From Xanthomonas chitinilytica (lineage in GTDB: Bacteria > Pseudomonadota > Gammaproteobacteria > Xanthomonadales > Xanthomonadaceae), in the NCBI RefSeq assembly GCF_026107455.2, contig NZ_JAPCHY010000004.1, positions 248,001 to 312,000 on the forward strand: DNA of 64,000 nucleotides, given 5' to 3'. Under the pieces are notes generated by a model that saw only the letters and a list, made by a program, of their open reading frames with translations, made no database searches and was not told the origin of the DNA. Of the stretch, positions 17,551 through 26,195 are shown in pieces. The stretch's first letter is position 1. Each line of letters opens with the position of its first letter. A program made the position numbers and the translations under genes.

Positions 17551-17967
17551 ATGGCGATGCTGGATCTTCCGGCCCTGCACCGGCGTGCCTGCCGGGTACT
17601 GCCCGAATGCCTGCGCACCTGTGGCCTCGTCCTGCACGAGGCCACGCCGGCGCGGATCGCCTCGCTGCTGTTGCCGCTGCGGCATGTCCGCCGCGGCAGC
17701 CTGAGGTTCCGCTTGGCGCCGGAGAGCCTGGCGGCGCTGGCGACGGCGCCGCTGGCCTACCTGCGCGGCGCGGTCGAGGCCCGGGAAGGGCTGGGCGGTC
17801 GCCGTGGCCGGCTGGCCTACGGCCCCTGGCAGACGCACGGAACCGCGGGCGCGCGCCGCTTCGTCAGCCGCAGCCGCGACGGCCGCGCCGCGCTGTGCGT
17901 GATCCCGGCGCGGCGGCTGGCGGTCTATGCCTGGAACGACCATCGGCGCGGCGATGGGGAGGTGTGA
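17551..17967 (+). CDS. Unknown protein downstream of creD (138 aa)
   Basis: Not recognised. The ATG lies three bases after the creD stop, so it is probably the last gene of the creD operon. The 138-residue product is arginine- and leucine-rich, with LLPLRHVRRGSLRFRLAPES and PWQTHGTAGARRFVSRSRDG segments and no membrane helix or signal peptide. Third codon positions are overwhelmingly G or C, as in the neighbouring real genes, which supports coding. It could be a small cytoplasmic partner or a lineage-specific protein. Confidence 0.6.
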   Translation: MAMLDLPALHRRACRVLPECLRTCGLVLHEATPARIASLLLPLRHVRRGSLRFRLAPESLAALATAPLAYLRGAVEAREGLGGRRGRLAYGPWQTHGTAGARRFVSRSRDGRAALCVIPARRLAVYAWNDHRRGDGEV

Positions 17968-18527
17968 ATGGAATGCTTCGTCCCCGGACGGTTCGCCGCC
18001 GCGTTCTGCGTCCATGCGCTGGCGGCGGGGATCCCGCGGCGGTCCGTATGCCCCGCAGCCTGTCCGCGGCATCGCCGTGCCTCGGTACGACAGGCCATGA
18101 CGGGGCGAGGGAGCAGGGCATTGCTTCCCTGGATCGACGCCCATCGCGGCTCCTGCGCAGGTGCAAGCAGCTTCACGACACGCAAAGCGCTGCTCGCCCG
18201 GTGGCTTCCGGCTGGATCTCCGTGCAAGTCGCCGGGCTCCGGCCCCGCCTTCGCGGGGGCGGGCTCTGCGCGGGAGCGACGACTGAAACACCGTATGCAT
18301 GCGATCCGGTATTGCCCTGGGCGTGTGGCATCGCTGCTGCTCTCCCGGGGCGTCCCGCCGGTGGCCGTACGTGCGGCTGGCGCGGCGGTGGTGGCCGCTC
18401 GCAGGCTGGCCCGCCGCCGAAGCGACAGGCGTTGCGCCCGACCATGACCGATGGGGGGCGAGCGCCCCGCGGGCGCTGGCTAGACTCGGGCGCTGGCATG
18501 TGGGGAACGCCCCGGGGAGAACGACGC
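17968..18527. other. 560-bp region without a supported gene
   Basis: Open frames exist on both strands but their codon usage and composition (Cys, Arg and Pro rich) look like noise. A short hairpin CCCGCC / GGCGGG is at 18244-18263, followed by GGGAGCGACGAC, a weak echo of the REP-like unit. The promoter of the M28 peptidase gene must be near the right end. Confidence 0.5.
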
Positions 18528-20123
18528 GTGATCAAGCAATGTGTGTTGGCGGCCTGCCTGGGCCTGTCCGGCCTGGCGCCGGCGCTGGCCAGCGAGCCGG
18601 TGGATCTGGACATGGTCAGCCGCATCCGCCAGGAGGCGTTCCACCGTTCGCAGGTGATGGACCATTTCAGCCACCTCACCGAGGTCATCGGCCCGCGCCT
18701 GACCAACTCGCCGCAGATGGCCCAGGCCAACGCCTGGACCCGCGGCAAGTTCGGCGAATGGGGCCTGGCCAACGCGCACGATGAAGCCTTCGACGATTTC
18801 GGCCGCGGCTGGGAGTTCACCTCGGCCAGCGTCGAGATGCTGGGCGAGCGGGTGCAGCCGCTGCACGCGCTGCCCAAGGCCTGGACCCCGGGCACCGACG
18901 GCCCGGTGGAGGGCGAACTGGTGCGGGTGGAGATCAAGAAGCCGGCCGACATCGACAAGTACCGCGGCAAGCTGGCCGGCAAGATCCTGCTGCTGGGCGA
19001 GGCGCGCGAATACAAGCGCGGCACCGAGCCGGATTCGCACCGCCACGACGCGACCTCGCTGGAGGGGCTGCAGGAGTTCACCGTGCCCAAGGGCAGCGCC
19101 GGCGAGCGCGCCAAGCGCGTCAAGGAATACACCGAGCGCCAGGAGCTGGCCAAGGCGGTCAATACCTTCTTCGCCGAAGAGGGCGCGCTGGCGGCGATCA
19201 GCATCAGCGGTTGGGACAACGGCATCATCCGCGTGGCCGGCGGCGGTTCGCGCAAGGCCGGCGAGCCGGTCGGCGTCCCCGAGCTGGCGATGATCGCCGA
19301 GCACTTCAACCCGCTGGTACGCGCGCTGGACAACAAGCAGAGCGTGCGCCTGCGGGTGAACGTGGCCGCGCGCTTCACCGACGAGAGCGACCGGCCGGGC
19401 TACAACACCCTGGCCGAGATCCCCGGCAGCGGCAGCAAGGCCGGCGAGATCGTGATGCTCGGCGCGCACCTGGATTCCTGGCACACCGGCACCGGCGCGG
19501 CCGACAACGCCGCCGGGGTGGCGGTGATGATGGAGGCCATGCGCATCCTCAAGGCGGTGGGCGCCAAGCCGAAGCGGACCATCCGCGTGGCGCTGTGGAG
19601 CGGCGAGGAGCAGGGGCTGATCGGCTCGCAGGCATACGTGGCCAGCCACTTCGCCCACTATCCCGAGCCGACCGACCCGGCGCAGAAGGCGCTGCCGGCC
19701 TCGCTGCGCGAACCGACCGGGCCGCTGCGCAAGCTGCGCGACTACGACCGCTTCTCGGTCTACTTCAACATGGACAACGGTTCGGGCCGCTTCCGCGGCA
19801 TCTATGCGCAGGAGAACCTGGCGGCGATGCCGATCTTCGAGGCCTGGCTCAAGCCGTTCCACGACGTCGGCGCCACCACCGTGGCCACCCGCAATACCGG
19901 CAGCACCGACCACATCAGCTTCGACCGCGTCGGCCTGCCGGGCTTCCAGTTCATCCAGGACCGGCTGGACTACTTCAGCAACGTCCACCACAGCCACCTG
20001 GACACCTGGGACCACGCCGAACCGGAAGACCTCAAGCAGGCCGCGGCCATCGTCGCCAGCTTCGTCTACCACGCCGCGATGCGCGAGGAGAAGATGCCGC
20101 GCAAGCCGCTGCTGGCGCCGTAG
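18528..20123 (+). CDS. Secreted M28 family zinc aminopeptidase
   Basis: Exopeptidase expected in the periplasm or outside the cell. The 531-residue product has a signal peptide (KQCVLAACLGLSGLAPALA, cleavage after ALA-S), a protease-associated region around residues 110-190, and the two-metal catalytic domain: GAHLDSW (His), AADNAAGVAVMMEA (bridging Asp), WSGEEQGLIGS (general base Glu plus ligand), NMDNGSG (Asp) and FSNVHHSHLDTWD (His). GTG at 18528 is selected because GGGGAGA lies seven bases upstream and the signal peptide then starts at the N-terminus; an ATG ten codons earlier is possible. Confidence 0.93.
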   Translation: MIKQCVLAACLGLSGLAPALASEPVDLDMVSRIRQEAFHRSQVMDHFSHLTEVIGPRLTNSPQMAQANAWTRGKFGEWGLANAHDEAFDDFGRGWEFTSASVEMLGERVQPLHALPKAWTPGTDGPVEGELVRVEIKKPADIDKYRGKLAGKILLLGEAREYKRGTEPDSHRHDATSLEGLQEFTVPKGSAGERAKRVKEYTERQELAKAVNTFFAEEGALAAISISGWDNGIIRVAGGGSRKAGEPVGVPELAMIAEHFNPLVRALDNKQSVRLRVNVAARFTDESDRPGYNTLAEIPGSGSKAGEIVMLGAHLDSWHTGTGAADNAAGVAVMMEAMRILKAVGAKPKRTIRVALWSGEEQGLIGSQAYVASHFAHYPEPTDPAQKALPASLREPTGPLRKLRDYDRFSVYFNMDNGSGRFRGIYAQENLAAMPIFEAWLKPFHDVGATTVATRNTGSTDHISFDRVGLPGFQFIQDRLDYFSNVHHSHLDTWDHAEPEDLKQAAAIVASFVYHAAMREEKMPRKPLLAP

Positions 20124-20136
20124 GCGCACCTGAACC

Positions 20137-20203
20137 GTAGGAGCGACGTCAGTCGCGACCGGGCTTTCCCGGTGAAGCCCGGTCGCGACTGAGTCGCTCC
20201 TAC
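20137..20203. repeat. REP-like inverted repeat dyad (GTCAG variant, extended arms)
   Basis: Left arm 20137-20166 and right arm 20175-20203 pair along about 29 bp, including the extra GACCGGGCTT; one base is missing in the right arm. It lies between the tandem M28 peptidase and gltX genes. Confidence 0.9.
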
Positions 20204-20274
20204 AGGGAATCCGGCCGGCCGCGGGGCGGGGAACGGGGTAAAATCGCCGGATATTTCCGCCATCCGAGCGTTCC

Positions 20275-21678
20275 ATGACCTGCCGCACCCGTTTCGCCCC
20301 CAGTCCCACCGGTTACCTGCACATCGGCGGCGCCCGCACCGCGCTGTACTGCTGGCTGGAGGCGCGCCACCGCGGCGGCGAATTCGTGCTGCGGATCGAG
20401 GACACCGACCGCGAGCGCAGCACCCAGGCGGCGATCGACGCGATCCTGGAGGCGATGGACTGGCTGGGGCTGGACTACGACGAAGGCCCGGTTTACCAGA
20501 CCCGGCGCATCGAGCGCTACCGGGAAGTGGCCGAGCAGCTGCTCGCCGCCGGCAAGGCCTACTACGCCTACGAGACCCGCGAGGAGCTCGACGCCATGCG
20601 CGAGGCGGCGATGGCGCGGCAGGAGAAGCCGCGCTACAACGGCGCCGCGCGCGAGGCCAACCTGCCGTACCGCGACGACCCGAACCGGGTGATCCGCTTC
20701 AAGAATCCGCTCGACGGCAGCGTGGTGTTCGACGACCTGATCAAGGGCCGCATCGAGATCGCCAACAGCGAGCTGGACGACATGGTGATCTTCCGCCCCG
20801 ACGGCTACCCCACCTACAACTTCGCGGTGGTGGTGGACGACTGGGACATGGGCATCACCGAGGTGATCCGCGGCGACGACCACATCAACAACACCCCGCG
20901 CCAGATCAACATCTATGAGGCGCTGGGTGCGCCGGTGCCGAAGTTCGCGCACATGCCGATGATCCTGGACGAGCAGGGCGCCAAGCTGTCCAAGCGCACC
21001 GGCGCGGCCGACGTCATGCAGTACAAGGACGCCGGCTACCTGCCGCACGCGCTGATCAACTACCTGGCGCGGCTGGGCTGGTCGCACGGCGACCAGGAGC
21101 TGTTCAGCCGCCAGGAGCTGATCGACCTGTTCGACGTGAAGGACGTCAACTCCAAGGCCGCGCGGCTGGACATGGCCAAGCTGGGCTGGGTCAACCAGCA
21201 CTACCTCAAGACCGACGACCCGGCCGCCATCGCCCCGCAGCTGGTCTACCAGCTGGAGAAGCTGGGCGTGGACCTGGCCGCCGGCCCGGCCCCGGCCGAC
21301 GTGGTGGTCGCGCTGCGCGAGCGCGTGCAGACCCTGAAGGAGATGGCCGAGAAGGCGGTGGTCTGGTACCGGCCGCTCGAGGTCTACGACGAGGCCGCCG
21401 TCGCCAAGCACCTCAAGCCGGGCGCCGAACTGGCGCTGGGCAAGGCCCGCGAGCTGCTGGCGGCATTGCCGGCCTGGACCGCCGAGGCGGTGGGCGTGGC
21501 CCTGCACGACACCGCCGCGGCGCTGGAAATCGGCATGGGCAAGGTCGCCCAGCCGCTGCGCGTGGCGATCACCGGCACCCAGGTCAGCCCGGACATTTCC
21601 CAGACCGTGTACCTGGCCGGCCGCGACGAGGCCTTGAAACGCATCGATGCAGCACTCATCAAGGTTCCCAGAGGCTGA
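20275..21678 (+). CDS. gltX: Glutamate--tRNA ligase
   Basis: Charges tRNA-Glu with glutamate; class I aminoacyl-tRNA synthetase. The 467-residue product has [18 protein letters not shown] (HIGH-type motif), [10 protein letters not shown], the [15 protein letters not shown] active-site loop, and [13 protein letters not shown] containing the KLSKR signature at about residue 240. The C-terminal anticodon-binding region ends [20 protein letters not shown]. Length matches the family. Start ATG at 20275. Confidence 0.98.
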   Translation: MTCRTRFAPSPTGYLHIGGARTALYCWLEARHRGGEFVLRIEDTDRERSTQAAIDAILEAMDWLGLDYDEGPVYQTRRIERYREVAEQLLAAGKAYYAYETREELDAMREAAMARQEKPRYNGAAREANLPYRDDPNRVIRFKNPLDGSVVFDDLIKGRIEIANSELDDMVIFRPDGYPTYNFAVVVDDWDMGITEVIRGDDHINNTPRQINIYEALGAPVPKFAHMPMILDEQGAKLSKRTGAADVMQYKDAGYLPHALINYLARLGWSHGDQELFSRQELIDLFDVKDVNSKAARLDMAKLGWVNQHYLKTDDPAAIAPQLVYQLEKLGVDLAAGPAPADVVVALRERVQTLKEMAEKAVVWYRPLEVYDEAAVAKHLKPGAELALGKARELLAALPAWTAEAVGVALHDTAAALEIGMGKVAQPLRVAITGTQVSPDISQTVYLAGRDEALKRIDAALIKVPRG

Positions 21679-21695
21679 CGGCCGGGACAGGGCGC

Positions 21696-22364
21696 ATGAA
21701 GCTGTCTGCCGTCAGGAGCATGGCCAAGCGCAATACGCTTGAAGTCGAGCATTTGCTGAAGGCGGCCAAAGCGCGGACGCCGGGGCTTCGACAGGAGTTG
21801 CAGCAGCTGTCGCAGGAGCTGCAGTGGTCCGCGACCCGTCATCCGCGACCGGGCGTCCACGTCGTTCCGCTGGCGAAATGGGCGGAGCTCGCGGGATGCT
21901 ACGCAGAGCATGGCTTTGCGGGTTTGGCGCCGCTGGCCGGCCACAGGCAGGACGCCGGTTACGTATTGGCGCTCATCGAGGAGGTCGGGAACGCGGACGC
22001 GGTGCATGCGCTGCTGGACTTCTTCCAGGACGTCATCGCCGACCCGGCCGGCGACATGGAGATCGCGCATGCTGTGGCGGCCACGTGCAACAGGCTGTTC
22101 TCCTTCCGGCACAGCCCGGTGGTGACGGACGGGCAGGCGCAACGGCTGCGGGATTTTCTGGTGTCCTTTTGCGGGCACGCCGAAGATCAGGTACACAAGG
22201 CGATGGCCGTTTACGCATTGCGGGGCGTCGGCGACGCGCAATCCATCGACTTCATCGGCAGGCAGCCGCGGTTCCAGCCTCCGCATGAAGACGCCGGGAA
22301 AATCGCAATCAAGGCAATCAAGAAGCGACTGGGCTCGCGCCAGTCGTTTCCATTACCCGCCTAG
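21696..22364 (+). CDS. Unknown protein between gltX and zur (222 aa)
   Basis: Not recognised. Starts 17 bp after gltX, so it may share its transcript. The sequence is mainly alpha-helical without membrane segments: LEVEHLLKAAKARTPGLRQE and a central NADAVHALLDFFQDVIADPA region, with loosely repeated helical pairs that resemble HEAT/ARM-type solenoids but too weakly to assign. C-terminal AIKAIKKRLGSRQSF is basic. Base composition is slightly lower in GC than its neighbours, and such an insert between gltX and zur could be strain-specific. Confidence 0.65.
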   Translation: MKLSAVRSMAKRNTLEVEHLLKAAKARTPGLRQELQQLSQELQWSATRHPRPGVHVVPLAKWAELAGCYAEHGFAGLAPLAGHRQDAGYVLALIEEVGNADAVHALLDFFQDVIADPAGDMEIAHAVAATCNRLFSFRHSPVVTDGQAQRLRDFLVSFCGHAEDQVHKAMAVYALRGVGDAQSIDFIGRQPRFQPPHEDAGKIAIKAIKKRLGSRQSFPLPA

Positions 22365-22406
22365 CCTTTGGTGGGATCGAGGGCTGACTGGGCCAGGAGA
22401 GCAACC

Positions 22407-22892
22407 ATGACCGAACCACATACCTGCACCGCCCCGCACCACCATGTCGACGACGCCGCGGCGTTCGTGCGCGTGGTGGAGCGCGTCTGCGGCGAGCGCG
22501 GGCTGCGGCTGACGCCGATCCGCGCCAACGTGCTGCGGCTGATCGCCGAGGCCGGCAAGCCGGTCAAGGCCTACGAGCTGCTGGAATGGGTGCGCGCCGG
22601 CAAGAGCGTCGGCGCCGATGCGCCGCCGACCGTGTACCGGGCGCTGGACTTCCTGATGGCCAACGGCTTCGTGCACAAGCTGGAATCGGTCAACTCGTTC
22701 GTGGCCTGCCACCATCCCAGCAGCAGCCAGCACTCGGTGCCGTTCCTGATCTGCAACCGCTGCCACAGCGCGGTGGAGCTGGAAGACCGCGACATCGTCC
22801 GGCAGCTGGAGGCCCGCGCCAAGGCGCTGGGCTTCCAGCCGCAGGCGCAGACCCTGGAAGTGCATGGCCTGTGCGCGCGCTGCGCGGGCTAG
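22407..22892 (+). CDS. zur: Zinc uptake regulator Zur (Fur family)
   Basis: Zinc-dependent repressor of zinc acquisition genes. The 161-residue product has a His-rich N-terminus (HTCTAPHHH), a winged helix with LRLTPIRANVLRLIAEAGKP and the recognition part APPTVYRALDFLMANGFVHKLES, and a dimerisation domain with CHHPSSSQHSVPFLICNRCH and a C-terminal CARC, giving the structural zinc site of two CxxC motifs. The CNRCH and missing Fur-type HHHDH motif favour Zur over Fur. ATG at 22407 has CAGGAGA upstream. A likely target lies in this window at 32577-32600. Confidence 0.92.
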   Translation: MTEPHTCTAPHHHVDDAAAFVRVVERVCGERGLRLTPIRANVLRLIAEAGKPVKAYELLEWVRAGKSVGADAPPTVYRALDFLMANGFVHKLESVNSFVACHHPSSSQHSVPFLICNRCHSAVELEDRDIVRQLEARAKALGFQPQAQTLEVHGLCARCAG

Positions 22893-22937
22893 GCTTTCAG
22901 GCTTTTCCGCGTCGCCGCCGGGCGGCGCGGCCCGGTC

Positions 22938-24059
22938 TCATCCGCCGCCGGGAGCCTGGGTTTCCCCGTCGATCGCCAGCGGGCGCACGTGCTGCAGCAG
23001 GCTCACCAGCGTCTTGCCGGGTTCCTCCCACGGCATCATGTGCGCCGAGCGTTCGAACCACACCGCCTGCTTGTAGGGCGCCTCGACCTGTTCCAGCCAC
23101 GCGGCGACCGGTGCGCTGGGCGTGGTGTAGTCGTGCCGCCCCAGCAGCATCACCACCGGGACGGGAAAGGCGGTGACGCCGCTGAAGTCCACTTCCAGCA
23201 GCTCCGGCAACAACCGGCCCAGCGTGAGCACGTTGCCGTCGTTGATGGCGCAGCGGTCGGCATCGGTGTAGTCGGGCGACAGCCGCGGCGCGCGATAGTA
23301 GTAGTCCGAGTTGTCGCGGAACGCGCTCAGCCCGCCGTAGTACTGCGGCCAGGTGCGGGCGACGATGATGCGCTCGCGGGTGATCGGCTGGTCCCCGGGA
23401 TACGGGGCGATGGATTCGAGTTCCGCGATGGCCTTGGCGTTGCCGTGGGCGCGGGCCTGCTGCAGTCCGTACTCGAAGCTGATGCGCTCGTTCTCGCGGG
23501 AATCGATGAACTGGCCGATGCCCACGTAGGCATGGAACAGGTCGGGCCGCCGCAGTGCGGCATGCATGCCGACGACGGTGCCCCAGCTGTGTCCCATCAG
23601 GATGAGCTTCTGTTTGCCGTAGCGCTGGCGCAGGTGCTCGGCCACCTCGATGGCGTCGGCGACGTACTGCTCGATATGGATGCTGTCGGCCACCTGCGCC
23701 TCGCTCGCCTCGCCGTAGCTCCTGCCGGCGCCGCGCTGGTCCCAGTTGGCGATGGTGAAGTATTCCTCCAGCGGTCGCTGGAACTGCCACATGCTGGGCG
23801 TGATCGGGGCGGCGGGGCCGCCATGCACGAACAGCACCAGCGGGTTGGCCTTGTCCTGCCCGCGCACGTTGAGCCATTGCTCGATGCCGCCGATGCGGGT
23901 CTTGTAGCTGTCCTGCACGCCCGATGGCGCGACGATGCGGTTGAGCTCGGCGACGATCTCGCGGGCCGGCGCATAGGCGCTGCGGTCGGGGCACTCGGCG
24001 GCATGGGCGGAAGCGATCGTGGCGGCCAGCATCAGCACGGCAGGCAGGATGTTCTTCAT
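22938..24059 (-). CDS. Secreted alpha/beta hydrolase (proline iminopeptidase-like)
   Basis: A 373-residue hydrolase with a signal peptide (LPAVLMLAATIASAHA, then AECP). The fold markers are LFVHGGPAAPITPS (oxyanion loop HGGP), NWDQRGAGRSYG, the nucleophile elbow MGHSWGTVVG (Ser near residue 160), the acid in LLGRHDYTTPS and the catalytic His in ERSAHMMPWEEP. HGGPG-like and DQRGxGxS elements place it with the S33 proline iminopeptidase/epoxide hydrolase group; the true substrate cannot be read. It is transcribed alone, convergent with zur. Confidence 0.9.
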   Translation of the reverse strand: MKNILPAVLMLAATIASAHAAECPDRSAYAPAREIVAELNRIVAPSGVQDSYKTRIGGIEQWLNVRGQDKANPLVLFVHGGPAAPITPSMWQFQRPLEEYFTIANWDQRGAGRSYGEASEAQVADSIHIEQYVADAIEVAEHLRQRYGKQKLILMGHSWGTVVGMHAALRRPDLFHAYVGIGQFIDSRENERISFEYGLQQARAHGNAKAIAELESIAPYPGDQPITRERIIVARTWPQYYGGLSAFRDNSDYYYRAPRLSPDYTDADRCAINDGNVLTLGRLLPELLEVDFSGVTAFPVPVVMLLGRHDYTTPSAPVAAWLEQVEAPYKQAVWFERSAHMMPWEEPGKTLVSLLQHVRPLAIDGETQAPGGG

Positions 24060-24325
24060 CGGCAGTCTCCGGCAGCTACAGGTACGTGCATCGAACGGCG
24101 GCGCCGCGTCCGCGACCAGGGACGGCCGGTTGCGGCGGTGGCGGGAAGCGGAGTCCCGGCGCAGCTCCAAGGTAGGGGCGGGCGGGGCCGGCCGGATGTG
24201 CCGATCGTCAGCGTGCCTTCCGCCCGGGCATGGCGCTGTTGCCGCGGATCGCCGCCATCGCGCCGGAGCGACGACGTGGTCAGGTGGCGGCAGGACGCGC
24301 ATGCCCGCCATCCCGGCAGGCATGC

Positions 24326-24862
24326 TCAGGCATGTTTCGCCACCAGGCGGACAACGGTGTTCCACACCCGGGTGGTGGTGGGGACGGCCAGCCGGCGCTC
24401 CAGGAACAGGTTGGGGCTGCCCTTCCGGGCAAGCGCGATGCACAGGGCCTCGCGCCCGGTCATCCGCACGATTTCCACGTCGCCGCGGGGCGAGACGGGC
24501 GGCAGGTCGCCGGGGATCGCCACTGCGTCGGGCAGGAAGGTGACGCAGTAGTCGTGCGTCTCGCGGCGATCGATACCGCCGAAGGGATCGGCCGCCACCC
24601 GCGTGCGCAGGTATTCCAGCTCGCGCAGGAAGGCCGGTTCCCGGAGCCCGCAGGCGCCGGCCATGTCGGCGCGAGCCGCGGCCAGGATCCTGCGCGCATC
24701 CCCGGGCGAGCCGGTCTCGAACACGAGCGTGCCGTTGGTGAGGAACGAAGCGGCGCTGCCGGCGCCGGCGGCGATGAAGGCCGCTTCGAACTGCGTGCGG
24801 CTGGGACAGCGCGGGCGTCCGAGATTCAGGTTGCGGAAGAACGCGGCGAAACGCATGGACAT
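24326..24862 (-). CDS. DUF1697 domain-containing protein
   Basis: A 178-residue cytoplasmic protein of a family with unknown function. The N-terminus MRFAAFFRNLNLGRPRCPSR corresponds to the family's Y-A-F-L-R-G-I-N-x-G signature, and FLTNGTLVF and the C-terminal LFLERRLAVPTTTRVWNTV are also characteristic. Two ATGs, at 24862 and 24856, lie two codons apart; the second gives the more typical N-terminus. The 266 bp between this gene and the hydrolase upstream of it contains nothing recognisable. Confidence 0.88.
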   Translation of the reverse strand: MSMRFAAFFRNLNLGRPRCPSRTQFEAAFIAAGAGSAASFLTNGTLVFETGSPGDARRILAAARADMAGACGLREPAFLRELEYLRTRVAADPFGGIDRRETHDYCVTFLPDAVAIPGDLPPVSPRGDVEIVRMTGREALCIALARKGSPNLFLERRLAVPTTTRVWNTVVRLVAKHA

Positions 24863-25015
24863 CCGGCGGCGGGCAGCGATGGCGTGCAGTCTGCCGTGGA
24901 AGCATCGTTGCGGATATCCCCCGCATGGCGCATGTGCGCGCAGGCGGACGCACTCGGTCCCGGCGCCGTCACGCGCGCGGGGCGGGCGCAGGATGCCTGC
25001 CGCGGGTGCGGGAGC

Positions 25016-26188
25016 TCAGCCGTGGCGCCGGGTGCCGGCGGCGGTATCCACCTTCACCTCCACCGACATGCCGGGGCGCAGCCGCTGCGCCAACGGCTGG
25101 TCGGGGTCGATGGCGATGCGGATGGGCAGCCGCTGCACCACCTTGGTGAAGTTGCCGCTGGCGTTGTCCGGACGCAGCACGCTGAATTCCGAGCCGGTGG
25201 CCGGGGCGATCTGTTCGATCCGCCCGTGCAGGATCTCGCCGTCGAAGGCATCCACCGAGAAGTCGACCGGCTGGCCGATGCGCATCTTCCAGGTCTGGCC
25301 TTCCTTGAAGTTGGCCACCACCCACAGCGTGTCCGGCACCAGGAACAGCAGCTGCGAGCCGGCGGTGACGTATTGGCCGGGCCGCACCGAGGCTTCGCCG
25401 ATCTGGCCGTCGCGCGGGGCATGGACCACGGTGTTGGCCAGGTCGATCCGGGCCAGTTCCAGCTGCGCCTGCGCCTGCGCCACGCGCGCTTCCAGCCCCT
25501 TGCGCGCCACCTGGGTGGAGGTCAGCGACTGCTCGGCGATGCGGATGGCGGCATCGGCCTGCTCGACGCTGGCGCCGGCGGCCTGCGCGCCGGTGCGGAA
25601 CTTGTCGCGCTCGTTCAGGGCGACGAGCTGCTGCGCGGCCAGTTCCTCGTAGCGCGCCAGTTCGTTGCGCGAGCGCGCCAGTTCGGCCCGCCCGGCGGAA
25701 AGATTGGCGCGTGCCGAGGCGATCTGCGCGCGGTTCTGCGCCTGGGCCTGGTCGGAATTGGCCAGCGCCGCACGCGCGGCGTCCAGGTCGGCCTGCGCCT
25801 GCGCCACCTTTTCCCGGTAGATGCGGTCGTCGATGCGCACCAGCGGATCGCCGGCCTTCACCTGCTGGAAGTCCTGCACCGGCACCTCGGTGACGTAGCC
25901 GCTGACCTGCGGGGCGAGCACGGTGACCTGCCCGCGCACGTAGGCGTTGTCGGTGGCCATCACCGTGCCGGCGAACGGCCACAGCTGTCAGGCGCGCAGG
26001 ATCAGGGCGATGCCGACCAGCGCCACGAACACCATCAGCACCACGCTGCGGCGGCTGGGCTTGAGGTACTTCGGCGGCGCAGCCGGTGCCGGAGCGGTGG
26101 CCGGGTCGCTGGCCGGGGCGGAAGGCGGGGCGACGCTCTCCGCTGCGGAAGCGGTGCGCGCCGTGGGGGACGGAAGATTCTGGCTCAT
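25016..26188 (-). pseudogene. HlyD/EmrA-type efflux adaptor gene interrupted by an in-frame TGA
   Basis: The reading frame encodes a complete periplasmic adaptor of about 390 residues except for one TGA at 25988-25990. Before it: MSQNLPSP, a Pro/Ala-rich stretch and the membrane anchor SVVLMVFVALVGIALILRA. After it, in the same frame: QLWPFAGTV, then MATDNAYVRGQVTVLAPQVS, the coiled-coil hairpin and the barrel domain ending VEVKVDTAAGTRRHG. EmrA homologues have AWxLWPF here, so a Trp codon TGG has most simply become TGA. Without readthrough, the anchor is separated from the adaptor and efflux should fail. It lies seven bases after the exporter gene of the same operon. A sequencing error is the main alternative. 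Confidence 0.85.
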
Positions 26189-26195
26189 GGGGGAC

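Noticed and set aside
17968..18447. Possible 159-aa protein downstream of the creD operon
   Set aside because: Cys/Arg-rich, with mixed third-position bases and no ribosome site or motif; coding signal is clearly weaker than in the gene just before it.
25985..25995. Selenocysteine or programmed recoding at the TGA in the HlyD gene
   Set aside because: No SECIS-like hairpin follows the TGA and homologues have Trp, so a nonsense mutation or sequencing error is simpler.
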